Below, piece after piece: positions 45,045 through 53,075 of a DNA stretch of 64,000 nt. Every line of letters starts with the position of its first letter. Position 1 is the stretch's first letter. The position numbers were made by a program, and so were the translations under genes. A model generated the notes under the pieces. The model saw only the letters and a program-made list of their open reading frames with translations. It made no database searches and was not told where the DNA came from. The stretch spans positions 27,750-91,749 of the forward strand of contig JAJXTB010000003.1 in NCBI GenBank assembly GCA_021784205.1, in the 5' to 3' direction. The DNA comes from Actinomycetes bacterium (lineage in GTDB: Bacteria; Actinomycetota; Acidimicrobiia; Acidimicrobiales; RAAP-2).

Positions 45045-45728
45045 ATGACCACCATTGACGCCGGTCCGACGGGCCGCCTTCGTGTCGCCCCGTCGATCCT
45101 GGCGGCGGACTTCGGATCGCTGGCTGCGCAGGTTCGCGCCATTGACGACGAAACGGACTGGTTGCACGTGGACGTCATGGACGGTCACTTCGTGCCCAAC
45201 GTCTCGATCGGGCCGCCCGTCGTGGCCTCACTTCGTCGCTACAGCGACCGGTTCTTTGACTGCCACCTCATGATGACCGAGCCCGGCCGGTACTTCGAGG
45301 CCTTCAAGGCCGCCGGCGCGGACGGGTGCACGATCCACGTCGAGATCGGCGACACGGGAGCGTTGATCGCCGAGGCGCGCGCCGTGGGACTTCGGGTGGG
45401 GCTGGCGGCCAACCCGGACACGCCGTTCTCGGCCGTCGCCCCGTTCCTCGGCGGGATCGACCTGCTGCTGCTCATGACGGTGTTCCCGGGCTTCGGCGGA
45501 CAGTCCTTCATCGGCGAGGTCATGGACAAGGTCGTCCAGGCGCGCGGCGAGATCGACGGTCAGGGCCTCGCGGTCGACCTGGAGGTCGACGGTGGCATCG
45601 ACGAGCGCACGGCCCCGGTCGCGGTTGGCGCCGGCGCGAACGTGCTCGTCGCGGGCTCGGCCATCTTCGCCAAACCCGACCCCCTGGCGGCGGCCCGGGC
45701 GCTGCGACTCGCGGCGGGGGCGGCGTGA
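45045..45728 (+). CDS. rpe: Ribulose-phosphate 3-epimerase
   Basis: Rpe interconverts ribulose 5-phosphate and xylulose 5-phosphate. The 227-residue TIM-barrel protein has VAPSILAADFGSL, LHVDVMDGHFVPNVSIGP with metal-binding His and Asp, FDCHLMM, MTVFPGFGGQSFI and VDGGIDERTAP. It leads directly into the riboflavin genes, whose substrate ribulose 5-phosphate it supplies or consumes. Its stop overlaps ribD by GTGA. Confidence 0.96.
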   Translation: MTTIDAGPTGRLRVAPSILAADFGSLAAQVRAIDDETDWLHVDVMDGHFVPNVSIGPPVVASLRRYSDRFFDCHLMMTEPGRYFEAFKAAGADGCTIHVEIGDTGALIAEARAVGLRVGLAANPDTPFSAVAPFLGGIDLLLLMTVFPGFGGQSFIGEVMDKVVQARGEIDGQGLAVDLEVDGGIDERTAPVAVGAGANVLVAGSAIFAKPDPLAAARALRLAAGAA

Positions 45729-46708
45729 TCGATCTCGAGGACCTCATGGCTCGCGCCGTGGCCGAGGGCGAGAAGGCCCGCTACCACGCCCCGCCCAACC
45801 CTTGGGTCGGCGCGCTGGTCGTCGATCGCCGGGGCGGCATCGTTGGCATCGGCCATACGCAGGTTCCCGGGGACGCCCACGCCGAGGTGGTGGCGCTGCG
45901 AAACGCCGGTACGTCGGCCGCTGGCGCCACCCTCGTGGTCACCCTCGAGCCGTGCAGCCACACGGGTCGAACGGGCCCGTGCACCGAGGCGATCGTCGCG
46001 GCCGGGGTGGCGTCGGTGGTGGTCGGCACCCTCGATCCCGATCCACGCGTGTCGGGATCGGGCGTCGCCGCTCTGCGTGACGCGGGTATCGAGGTGACAG
46101 TCGGCGTGGGCGAGGCAGCGGTGCGCGAGCAGCTCGCGGCCTACCTCTGGCACCGCGAGACCGGGCGGCCGTACGTGGTCATGAAGGTCGCCGCAACCCT
46201 GGACGGCGTCGTCGCCATGCCGGACGGGTCCAGTCAGTGGATTACCGGGGAGGCCGCGCGCCGAGACGCCCACGTGCTGCGTGCGCGCAGCCAGGCGATC
46301 ATCGTCGGCGCGGGAACCGTGCGCCGTGACGATCCGCGTCTCACGGCACGCCTCGAGGACGTGGTGCTCGAGCCGCTGCGCGTCGTGCTTGGTCGTGCGC
46401 CAGAGCACGCCAAGGTCCGACCGTGCTGGGAGCGTTCGGGCGACGTCGGCGCGGTACTCGACGAGCTCGGCGCGAGTGGCGTGCTCCAGGCGTTGGTGGA
46501 AGGCGGGCCCAAGACCGCGAGCGCCTTCGTGGCCGCGGGTCTCGTCAACCGGATCGTCTGGTACGTGGCGCCGGCGCTCGCGGGCGCGACGGGCACCGTC
46601 GGTGCCCTCGTCGACCTGACGACGTCGACGATCGGCGACCTGCGGCGCGGCCGATTGGTGGATGTGCGAACGGTCGGCGAAGATGTTCGTATCGAATTGG
46701 AGGTCTAG
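45725..46708 (+). CDS. ribD: Riboflavin biosynthesis deaminase/reductase RibD
   Basis: RibD deaminates and then reduces the pyrimidine intermediate of riboflavin synthesis. The 327-residue protein has a zinc deaminase domain with GDAHAEVVAL and EPCSHTGRTGPC, then a reductase domain from about residue 145 (VVMKVAATLDGVVAMPDGSSQWITG, VEGGPKTASAF). The reductase part is a little shorter than in E. coli. GTG overlaps rpe. The next gene is ribBA with no riboflavin synthase gene between. Confidence 0.93.
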   Translation: MIDLEDLMARAVAEGEKARYHAPPNPWVGALVVDRRGGIVGIGHTQVPGDAHAEVVALRNAGTSAAGATLVVTLEPCSHTGRTGPCTEAIVAAGVASVVVGTLDPDPRVSGSGVAALRDAGIEVTVGVGEAAVREQLAAYLWHRETGRPYVVMKVAATLDGVVAMPDGSSQWITGEAARRDAHVLRARSQAIIVGAGTVRRDDPRLTARLEDVVLEPLRVVLGRAPEHAKVRPCWERSGDVGAVLDELGASGVLQALVEGGPKTASAFVAAGLVNRIVWYVAPALAGATGTVGALVDLTTSTIGDLRRGRLVDVRTVGEDVRIELEV

Positions 46709-47928
46709 TGGCGTTATCGACGATTGAAGAGGCAGTCCGCGCAATTCGCGACGGCGGAATGGTCGTGGTCGTCGACGACGAGGACCGCGAGAACGAAGGC
46801 GACCTGATCATGGCCGCCGAGGACGTGACGGCCGAGTCCATGGCCTTCTACCTCGAGTACACGTCGGGGGTCTTCTGCGTTCCGCTGGAGTCGGCCCGGG
46901 CCGACGAGCTCGACCTGCCCCTGATGGTCGTGGCGAACACCGAGGCCCAGCGCACGGCCTTCACCGTGACCGTGGACTACCGACACGGCACGACGACCGG
47001 CATCTCGGCGCACGACCGCGCCGCCACGGTGCGCGCGCTCATCGATCCCGACACGCGCCCGACCGATCTGAACCGCCCCGGACACATCTTTCCGCTGCGC
47101 TACCGACCCGGTGGAGTGCTCAAGCGTGCCGGGCACACTGAGGCGACCGTTGACCTCTGTCGGCTGGCGGGCAAGGCGCCCTCGGGCGTGCTGTGCGAGA
47201 TCGTGAGTGCCGACAAGTCCGACATGGCCCGCCTCCCCGAGCTCGAGGCGTTCGCCGCGCGTCACAACCTGCCGATCGTGTCGATCGCCGACCTCATCCG
47301 CTATCGGCGCCACCACGAGAAGTTGGTGAAGCGGATCGCCGAGGCGGCGCTGCCCACGGAGTTCGGCAACTTCCAAGCGGTGGTGTTCGAGTCGATCCTC
47401 GACAGCGAGCAGCACCTGGCCCTGGTCTACGGCGACATCGAGTCGACGCCGAACGTGCTCGTGCGGGTGCACTCGGAGTGCCTGACGGGTGACGTGCTCG
47501 GTTCGCTGCGCTGTGACTGCGGTCCCCAGCTGCAGGCGGCCATGATGAAGATCGCCGCCGAGGGTGCCGGCGTCGTGGTCTACCTGCGCGGCCACGAGGG
47601 ACGCGGGATCGGCCTTGGTCACAAGATCCGCGCCTACGCGCTCCAGGAGAACGGTCACGACACCGTGGACGCCAACCTCGAACTGGGCTTGCCGGTCGAC
47701 TCGCGCGAGTACGGCATCGGCGCCCAGATCCTCGTGGACCTCGGGGTGACCTCGATGCGGCTCATGACCAACAACCCGAGCAAGTACGGGGGGCTGGAGG
47801 GCTTCGGCCTGAACATCGTCGAGCGGGTGCCAATCGAGAGTACGCCGACCCCGTACAACATCGACTACCTGCGAACCAAGCGCGAGCGCATGGGCCACAT
47901 CCTGGGAGGTCTCGATGACGTCGAATGA
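46708..47928 (+). CDS. ribBA: Bifunctional DHBP synthase / GTP cyclohydrolase II (RibBA)
   Basis: RibBA makes both riboflavin precursors, from ribulose 5-phosphate and from GTP. The 406-residue protein has the RibB domain (VVDDEDRENEGDLIMAAE, THxGH-type GHTEATVDL). From about residue 205 follows the RibA domain with zinc-binding VHSECLTGDVLGSLRCDCG and LRGHEGRGIGL. A GGAGG motif lies 4 bases before the GTG, which overlaps the ribD stop. It overlaps ribH by 14 bases. Confidence 0.96.
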   Translation: MALSTIEEAVRAIRDGGMVVVVDDEDRENEGDLIMAAEDVTAESMAFYLEYTSGVFCVPLESARADELDLPLMVVANTEAQRTAFTVTVDYRHGTTTGISAHDRAATVRALIDPDTRPTDLNRPGHIFPLRYRPGGVLKRAGHTEATVDLCRLAGKAPSGVLCEIVSADKSDMARLPELEAFAARHNLPIVSIADLIRYRRHHEKLVKRIAEAALPTEFGNFQAVVFESILDSEQHLALVYGDIESTPNVLVRVHSECLTGDVLGSLRCDCGPQLQAAMMKIAAEGAGVVVYLRGHEGRGIGLGHKIRAYALQENGHDTVDANLELGLPVDSREYGIGAQILVDLGVTSMRLMTNNPSKYGGLEGFGLNIVERVPIESTPTPYNIDYLRTKRERMGHILGGLDDVE

Positions 47929-48451
47929 CCAGACCGAGTTCGACCCCGCCAAGGGCGAGGCAATCCGCGCCGCCGTTGGCAGCTACCTCGAAGGCAGCCA
48001 CGACGGGCGAGGCTTGCGCATCGCGATCGTGGCCGGGCGATTCAACGGTGGGGTGACGACGCGGCTGATCGACGGCGCTCTGGCCGCGCTCGACGAGGCT
48101 GGTGTCTCGCGCTCGGACATCACCCTGGCCTGGGTGCCCGGCGCCTACGAAATTCCCATGATGGCCCTCGCCTTCGCCGACGGGCCGTCACCGGTTGACG
48201 CGGTCATAACCCTCGGCGCCGTGATTCGCGGGGACACCGGTCACTACGAGGTCGTCGCGGGCGAAAGCGCCCGTGGCGTCCAGGACGTGCAGCTGACCAC
48301 CGGAGTGCCAGTGATCTTCGGGGTGCTGACGACGAACACCGTGGCGCAGGCGCTCGAGCGATCGCTGCCTGACGAGACCAACAAGGGACGCGAGTCGGCG
48401 CTGACGGCACTGGAAATGGTCTCCCTGCTGCGCCAGCGATCGGGTCGATGA
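47915..48451 (+). CDS. ribH: 6,7-Dimethyl-8-ribityllumazine synthase
   Basis: RibH joins the two riboflavin precursors into lumazine. The 178-residue protein has RIAIVAGRFN, WVPGAYEIPMMA, GAVIRGDTGHYEVVAGE with the catalytic His, and PVIFGVLTTNTVAQALER. The usual Glu in LTT-x-x-x-E-Q-A is Ala here. About 20 extra N-terminal residues precede the domain. The stop overlaps the next small gene by ATGA. Confidence 0.94.
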   Translation: MTSNDQTEFDPAKGEAIRAAVGSYLEGSHDGRGLRIAIVAGRFNGGVTTRLIDGALAALDEAGVSRSDITLAWVPGAYEIPMMALAFADGPSPVDAVITLGAVIRGDTGHYEVVAGESARGVQDVQLTTGVPVIFGVLTTNTVAQALERSLPDETNKGRESALTALEMVSLLRQRSGR

Positions 48452-48684
48452 GGATAGAGGGCGTCGTCGTCGATTTCGACGACGACCGGGGTGACGGTTG
48501 GATTGACGACGGCGACGGCCGGTGGTACTTCCACTGCGTGGCCATCGCCGACGGCAGCCGCCACGTCGACAACGGACTCGAAGTCAGCGGAATCCGGGTG
48601 GCCGGACACCGAGGCGCCGACGAGGTGAGTGAGGTGCGCCCGCGTCGCTACGAGGCGGGCGAGCCGCTCGCCGCTCGCACATAG
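48448..48684 (+). CDS. Cold-shock-domain-like small protein
   Basis: The 78-residue protein follows the cold-shock pattern. The strand IEGVVVDFDDDRGDGWIDD corresponds to the RNP1 region (KGFGFI in CspA), RWYFHCVAIADGSR corresponds to RNP2 (VFVHFSAI), and VDNGLEVSGIRV follows. The aromatic residues of RNP1 are mostly lost, so nucleic-acid binding is uncertain. The ATG overlaps the ribH stop. The last 37 bases overlap the convergent gene on the other strand. Confidence 0.65.
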   Translation: MRIEGVVVDFDDDRGDGWIDDGDGRWYFHCVAIADGSRHVDNGLEVSGIRVAGHRGADEVSEVRPRRYEAGEPLAART

Positions 48685-48932
48685 ACCTGCTGGACCTCGG
48701 CCAGGGCGCTTCGGTAGAGGCCGACGTGCTCACCAAGCCGGTCGCCACCGGCCTCGATCATGGCGTGGACGAGGTCGATGCTGAGTTGCGCGGCGGGCAG
48801 GTTCGGCGGCGTGTCCGCCAGGTGTACGGCCGCCATCTGGATCATTCGGAAGAGGTGGTTGCCGAGGATGACCTCAACGGGGGTGGAGCGAATCCACTCG
48901 ATCTCCTCGTCGACACCCTTGTCGTCGCTCAT
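48648..48932 (-). CDS. DUF1844-like conserved protein
   Basis: The 94-residue, mostly helical, soluble protein has the pattern VEVILGNHLFRMIQMAAVHLAD followed by AQLSIDLVHAMIEAGGDRLGE, which fits the DUF1844 family. Genes of this family commonly precede infC in actinobacteria, though here it is on the opposite strand. The ATG at 48932 follows TACCGT by six bases. Function is unknown. Confidence 0.7.
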   Translation of the reverse strand: MSDDKGVDEEIEWIRSTPVEVILGNHLFRMIQMAAVHLADTPPNLPAAQLSIDLVHAMIEAGGDRLGEHVGLYRSALAEVQQVYVRAASGSPAS

Positions 48933-48938
48933 GGTTCC

Positions 48939-48944
48939 ACGGTA
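48939..48944 (-). promoter_or_regulatory. -10 element for the DUF1844-like gene, leaderless type
   Basis: TACCGT on the minus strand is followed by six bases and the ATG at 48932. Confidence 0.4.
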
Positions 48945-48989
48945 GCGGCCCACGACCCACCACCGATGTCGTGGCTCGGAAGGTCACGA

Positions 48990-49619
48990 CTAGGGGATCG
49001 GACCCTGTGTGGCGGCGATCGACGGCTCGATGGGTGAGATGGCCACGACATTACCGACCTGCGCCGAGGGTCCGGTGCACAGGGCGATCGGACGGCGCAG
49101 CGTGAGTGCCAGCGCGCGGCGGTCGCTCGGAAGCGTAACGGCGATGTGCCGGCTGATCGTGGCGTAGCCCGTGTAGCAGGCGTTTTGGGCCACGAAGACG
49201 TAGCCCGACGCCCGAGGTGCGATCGCGAACGACCTCGGCACCACGGTGGCCATGGGCCAGCCGCCGGTCGGGTGATGCGCGAAGCGCAACGGAAGTGGCC
49301 GCCCGTGCTCACCGTAGACGACGAGGCGGACGTAGCCGTGCAGTGAGCAGGCGACCGACGAGGTGTTAATAATTGCCAGGGAGTGTGCCTCCTCCTGGGT
49401 CGCACCGCCGACGTAGGGTCCGTTGGTGACCTCGACGAGACCCGCCCGACAGGCCCGTGTCGCCCGTGGGGTGTCACCGACGCGATGCACCGCGGCCGAT
49501 CGAAGCATCAGCACGCCGCCGACTGCTCCAACGAGTGCGAGAAACAGCGCCGGCCACGCGAGCCCCCGGCGACCGACGCGCCGGCGGGTCTCAGGCGTGG
49601 GCGCCGACCAGCGGCCCAT
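48990..49619 (-). CDS. Membrane-anchored DUF4232-like protein
   Basis: The 209-residue protein has a basic N-terminus, one hydrophobic helix at about residues 20-42 and an extracytoplasmic domain. The cysteine positions (RACRAGLVEV, VACSLHGYVRLVVYGEHG, NACYTGY, ALCTGPS) and the strand pattern resemble the DUF4232 domain of actinobacterial secreted proteins. The four cysteines probably form two disulfides. A TAGGCT element at 49666-49671 would give a 40-base leader. Function is unknown. Confidence 0.65.
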   Translation of the reverse strand: MGRWSAPTPETRRRVGRRGLAWPALFLALVGAVGGVLMLRSAAVHRVGDTPRATRACRAGLVEVTNGPYVGGATQEEAHSLAIINTSSVACSLHGYVRLVVYGEHGRPLPLRFAHHPTGGWPMATVVPRSFAIAPRASGYVFVAQNACYTGYATISRHIAVTLPSDRRALALTLRRPIALCTGPSAQVGNVVAISPIEPSIAATQGPIP

Positions 49620-49980
49620 CGAGTGCTCGGCTCCGCTGCGGGCATCGAGATCGATCCACGTCGCGAGCCTACCGAGGGCCCTGGTGGGCGCTGCGGGCCT
49701 GGACGGTTGTCGTCTCGAACTAAGTGCTGATCAGGAGCGAAATGCCTCCAAGGCGCCGGAGTCGGTAGTCGGTCGATACTAGGGTCGGCACTCGTGGTCC
49801 GCTGGGCTCGCCCGACGTCGTTGTCGAAGTCGTCGCTCTGCTAGCCTTGTCAGGCAGTTCACAGCAAGTGAGGTTGGCGACGCCAACGTCCACCTGGGTA
49901 TGCGCAGTACGCCGGGTCCAGAGTCTTCGCCTCGCTTGCCGTGGCGGCGCCATGGCGTCGCATAGAGCAAGGAGAGGCAT
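49620..49980 (+). promoter_or_regulatory. Intergenic region with infC promoter and leader
   Basis: This 361-base gap holds divergent promoters. On the minus strand TAGGCT at 49666-49671 serves the DUF4232-like gene. On the plus strand TTGTCG (49821-49826) and TAGCCT (49842-49847), 15 bases apart, would give an infC leader of about 125 bases. Within the leader GTTGGC and GCCAAC (49873-49887) form a small hairpin. AAGGAG at 49969-49974 is the infC ribosome-binding site. No open frame with coding character was seen. Confidence 0.5.
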
Positions 49981-50589
49981 ATCGCAACAGGACCTGGAGA
50001 CCACCGCGTCAATGAGCGTATTCGAGTCGAAACCGTTCGGCTCATTGACAACGAGGGCAATCAGCGTGGCGTGATGTCGAGCCGTGAGGCATTGGCGTTA
50101 GCGCGGAGCTTGGACCTGGACCTCGTCGAAATCGCGCCAACCGCGAGCCCGCCGGTCTGTCGAATCATGGACTACGGGAAATTCAAATTCGACGAAGCCC
50201 AAAAGGCTAAGGAGTCGCGCCGCAAGACGATGAACGTCGGTGTCAAGGAGATGAAGTACCGGCCGAAGATCGGTCCTGGCGACTTTGACACCAAGACCCG
50301 CCTCGTTGAGAAGTTCTTGGCCGAGGGTCACAAGGTGAAGGTAACGATCATGTTCCGCGGTCGCGAGTCCGCGCACCCCGAACTGGGTCGCAAGATCCTC
50401 GACCGAATCGTCGAGAAGCTGGGCGATGCGGCTCGGGTGGAGTCCGCGGCCAAGATCGATGGTCGCAACATGATCATGGTCCTCGGCCCCGAGAAGCGGG
50501 TCAAGGCCAAGGGCACCGATGCCTCGAAGGTCGAGGAGTCGGTGGACGGGTCCGCAGATCCGTCGAAGAGTTCGAGTGAGGAGGGCTGA
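49981..50589 (+). CDS. infC: Translation initiation factor IF-3, with ATC start codon
   Basis: IF-3 checks start codon pairing on the 30S subunit. The conserved N-terminus (VNERIRVETVRLIDNEGNQ) lies upstream of the first ATG or GTG in frame. The frame is open back to an ATC at 49981, with AAGGAG ending 6 bases before it, so the protein is 202 residues (IATGPGDHRVNERIRV). infC with an AUU, AUC or AUA start is a known autoregulatory arrangement, because IF-3 discriminates against such codons. The C-domain has KEMKYRPKIGPGDFDTK. An acidic Ser-rich tail follows. Confidence 0.9.
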   Translation: MATGPGDHRVNERIRVETVRLIDNEGNQRGVMSSREALALARSLDLDLVEIAPTASPPVCRIMDYGKFKFDEAQKAKESRRKTMNVGVKEMKYRPKIGPGDFDTKTRLVEKFLAEGHKVKVTIMFRGRESAHPELGRKILDRIVEKLGDAARVESAAKIDGRNMIMVLGPEKRVKAKGTDASKVEESVDGSADPSKSSSEEG

Positions 50590-50590
50590 G

Positions 50591-50785
50591 ATGCCGAAGA
50601 TGAAGACCGACAGTGGTGCCAAGAAGCGCATCAAGATCACCGGTACTGGCCGCCTGCGGCGTCGCAAGGCGTTCCGGGGCCACATCATGGAGAAGAAGAC
50701 CTCGGTGCGCGCGCGTCGCCTCGGACGCGAGGCTGACATCTCGCCGGGCATCGAGAAGAACGTCAAGAAGATGTTGGGTCTGTAA
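50591..50785 (+). CDS. rpmI: 50S ribosomal protein L35
   Basis: L35 is a small basic protein of the large ribosomal subunit. The 64-residue product reads PKMKTDSGAKKRIKITGTGRL near its start and is strongly basic throughout, as expected. The ATG follows the infC stop by 1 base. The order infC-rpmI-rplT is nearly universal in bacteria. Confidence 0.96.
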   Translation: MPKMKTDSGAKKRIKITGTGRLRRRKAFRGHIMEKKTSVRARRLGREADISPGIEKNVKKMLGL

Positions 50786-50808
50786 GGAACGAGTGAGGAG
50801 ACACTGAC

Positions 50809-51168
50809 ATGGCACGAGTCAAGCGCGCAGTAAACGCCAAGAAGCACCACAAGGCAGTACTCGAACAGGCCAAGGGCTACTACGGTGATCGGAGCCGCAC
50901 GTTCCGCGCGGCGAACCAGGCGGTCCAGCACTCCGGGGTCTACGCGTTTCGCGACCGTCGCGCACGCAAGGGCGAGTTCCGCAAACTATGGATCCAGCGC
51001 ATCAACGCGGGCACGCGACTCCACGGCGTGAGCTACAGCCGCTTCATCGCGGGTCTCAACGCCGCCGGCATCGAAGTCGACCGGCGCGTGCTGGCCGACC
51101 TCGCCGTGAACGACCAGGCCGCGTTCGGCGCCCTGGTCGCCCAGGCCTCGGCGGCGCTGGCGAAGTAG
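50809..51168 (+). CDS. rplT: 50S ribosomal protein L20
   Basis: L20 binds 23S rRNA early in assembly. The 119-residue basic protein has [32 protein letters not shown] at the start, [24 protein letters not shown] in the middle, and a helical end. GTGAGGAG lies upstream of its ATG. The frame after its TAG stop stays open into the methyltransferase gene. Confidence 0.97.
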   Translation: MARVKRAVNAKKHHKAVLEQAKGYYGDRSRTFRAANQAVQHSGVYAFRDRRARKGEFRKLWIQRINAGTRLHGVSYSRFIAGLNAAGIEVDRRVLADLAVNDQAAFGALVAQASAALAK

Positions 51169-51174
51169 GCCACC

Positions 51175-52008
51175 CTGCTCGAATCGATCGGATCGTCACA
51201 CCAGCGAGTACGACGACTCCGTCGACTCGTCCAGAAGCGCTCGCTTCGCTGGAGTGAACACGTCTGCGTCCTCGAGGGTCCCGACCTGGTGGTCGCGGCC
51301 CTCGAGGCCGACGTCGAATTCGAGGCGCTCTTCGCTGACACGTCGCTCGCCGACCGGTCCGATATTCGCGCGATCGTTTCGCGAGCCAACGCGCGAGGCG
51401 TGCGAGCCTTCGGACTGGAACCCGCGGTCTTCGCGAAGGTCTCTGATGCCCTCACGCCACAGCCCATCTCGGCGACCGTGCGCTTCGTCACACCGGCGTT
51501 GTCCGAGTTGCCCACGGGTGGCTTGACAATGGTGCTGCACGACTTGCGTGACCCCGGCAACGTCGGCACGATCATTCGCTCGGCCGACGCTGCGGGCGTG
51601 GACGCGGTGGTGCTGACCGGCCAGAGCGTCGATCCGTTCAATCCCAAGACCCTGCGCGCGACGGCCGGCTCGATCTTCCACCTGCCCGTCGTCGTGGGCG
51701 ACCTTGAGCCCACGCTCGCGCACTACGCCGCGGCGGGGTCGCACACCTGGGCGACGGTCGTGCGCGGGGGGACCGAACTCCTCGACTGTGAGCTGTCGGG
51801 GCCGTCGGTCGTGGTCATCGGCAACGAGGCCGAGGGGCTAGACGACGAATCGGTTGGACGCTGCCAGTCCACGATGAGCATCGCCATGGCGGGCGCAAAC
51901 GAATCGCTCAACGCCGGCGTCGCGGCGTCGCTAGTCGCCTTCATGGCGTACTGGCAGCGCGGGGGTCGAGTGGCGGGGCTGATTCCCCGTAGCCTGGGAG
52001 GGTCATGA
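51175..52008 (+). CDS. TrmH/SpoU-family RNA 2'-O-methyltransferase, non-standard start
   Basis: This SAM-dependent enzyme methylates a ribose in rRNA or tRNA. The catalytic domain has the SpoU motifs DLRDPGNVGTIIRSADAAGVDAV, IGNEAEGLDDE and MAGANESLNAGVAASLVAFMA. The substrate-binding domain typical of RlmB/TsnR-like enzymes (VRRLRRLVQKRSLRW, VCVLEGPDLV) is encoded upstream of the first standard in-frame start, GTG 51289. The frame is open from the rplT stop. CTG at 51175 would give 277 residues, the normal family length. The exact start is unproven. Confidence 0.85.
   Translation: MLESIGSSHQRVRRLRRLVQKRSLRWSEHVCVLEGPDLVVAALEADVEFEALFADTSLADRSDIRAIVSRANARGVRAFGLEPAVFAKVSDALTPQPISATVRFVTPALSELPTGGLTMVLHDLRDPGNVGTIIRSADAAGVDAVVLTGQSVDPFNPKTLRATAGSIFHLPVVVGDLEPTLAHYAAAGSHTWATVVRGGTELLDCELSGPSVVVIGNEAEGLDDESVGRCQSTMSIAMAGANESLNAGVAASLVAFMAYWQRGGRVAGLIPRSLGGS
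51990..51995 (+). promoter_or_regulatory. -10 element for pheS
   Basis: TAGCCT is followed by nine bases and the ATG of pheS. GGGAGG lies between them, so a very short leader with a ribosome-binding site is also possible. Confidence 0.35.
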
Positions 52009-53075
52009 ACGAACCCGATGATCAGATAACAGCAATCACGGCTGAGGCGCTCGCGATGCTCGCCGACGTGGCGAGCATCGAGGAACTGGACGAGCGCGTC
52101 GCTTCGATCGTCGGCAAGCGCTCGGCCTTCGCTGCGGTGCAGAAGTCCTTCGGCTCGCTTGAGCCCGACGAACGGCGCACCATGGGTGCGCGGCTGCAAG
52201 AGGCTCGACGTTCGGTGGAAGATGCCGTGGAGCGTCGGCGGATCGAGCTGCGCGCGATGGAGCGCGCGGCGATGCTCGAGGCGGACCGGCTGGACCTCGG
52301 CGACGTGGTGGTCGAGACCCGTGCATGGGCGGTGACCCCCGGGCACGCCGGTCTGGTCGGTTCGACCCAGGCCGAACTCGAGGACGTCTTTGTGGCGATG
52401 GGCTTCACCGTCGCTGAAGGTCCCGAAGTCGAGAGCGACTGGTACAACTTCGAGGCCCTCAACATTCCGCCGGCGCACCCGGCGCGCGGGATGTGGGACA
52501 CCTTCTACGTCGACCTGGGCGACCCCGAGACCGTCGTGCTGCGTACCCACACCTCGCCGACCCAGGTCCACCTGATGGAGGCGGCCGTGTCGGCCGGTTC
52601 GCTGCCGATCCACTCGGTCGCTCCGGGACGGTGCTACCGACGCGACACGCCCGACGCCCGACACCTCGCCGCGTTCCACCAGATCGAAGGTTTGGTCGTG
52701 GATCGCGAGATCACGTTCGCCGACCTAGCGGGCACGATCGAAACCTTCACCCGTGCTTACTTCGGGCCCGACATCGAGTCGCGGCTCCGGCCGGCGTTCT
52801 TCCCCTTCACCGAGCCCTCCGCCGAGTTCGAGATCACCTGCACGATCTGTCGCGGTGCGGGCTGTCGAACCTGTTCGAACACGGGTTGGATCGAGCTAGG
52901 AGGGTGCGGGATGATCGACCCGGCTGTCTTCGAGGCCGTGGGCATCGATCCCGATCAGTGGAGTGGCTTCGCTTTCGGGTTCGGCATCGATCGGTGCGCG
53001 CAGATGCGACACGAACTCTCGGACATGCGCGCGCTCGTGGACAACGACGTTCGATTCCTGGGGCAGTTCGCGTGA
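52005..53075 (+). CDS. pheS: Phenylalanyl-tRNA synthetase alpha subunit
   Basis: PheS is the catalytic class II subunit of PheRS. The 356-residue protein has an N-terminal coiled-coil (about residues 1-100). Motif 2 is in PGRCYRRDTPDARHLAAFHQIEGL and motif 3 in FAFGFGIDRCAQMRH. A Cys cluster (CTICRGAGCRTCSNTGW) follows the FFPFTEPS motif, as in many bacterial PheS. The ATG overlaps the methyltransferase stop, and GTGA links it to pheT. Confidence 0.97.
   Translation: MNEPDDQITAITAEALAMLADVASIEELDERVASIVGKRSAFAAVQKSFGSLEPDERRTMGARLQEARRSVEDAVERRRIELRAMERAAMLEADRLDLGDVVVETRAWAVTPGHAGLVGSTQAELEDVFVAMGFTVAEGPEVESDWYNFEALNIPPAHPARGMWDTFYVDLGDPETVVLRTHTSPTQVHLMEAAVSAGSLPIHSVAPGRCYRRDTPDARHLAAFHQIEGLVVDREITFADLAGTIETFTRAYFGPDIESRLRPAFFPFTEPSAEFEITCTICRGAGCRTCSNTGWIELGGCGMIDPAVFEAVGIDPDQWSGFAFGFGIDRCAQMRHELSDMRALVDNDVRFLGQFA

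Noticed and set aside
45000..46708. FMN riboswitch before the riboflavin genes
   Set aside because: ribD overlaps rpe and no RFN-like element was seen before rpe, which has a leaderless-type promoter.
51289..51291. GTG as the start of the SpoU methyltransferase
   Set aside because: It would cut off the conserved substrate-binding domain encoded upstream in the same open frame.
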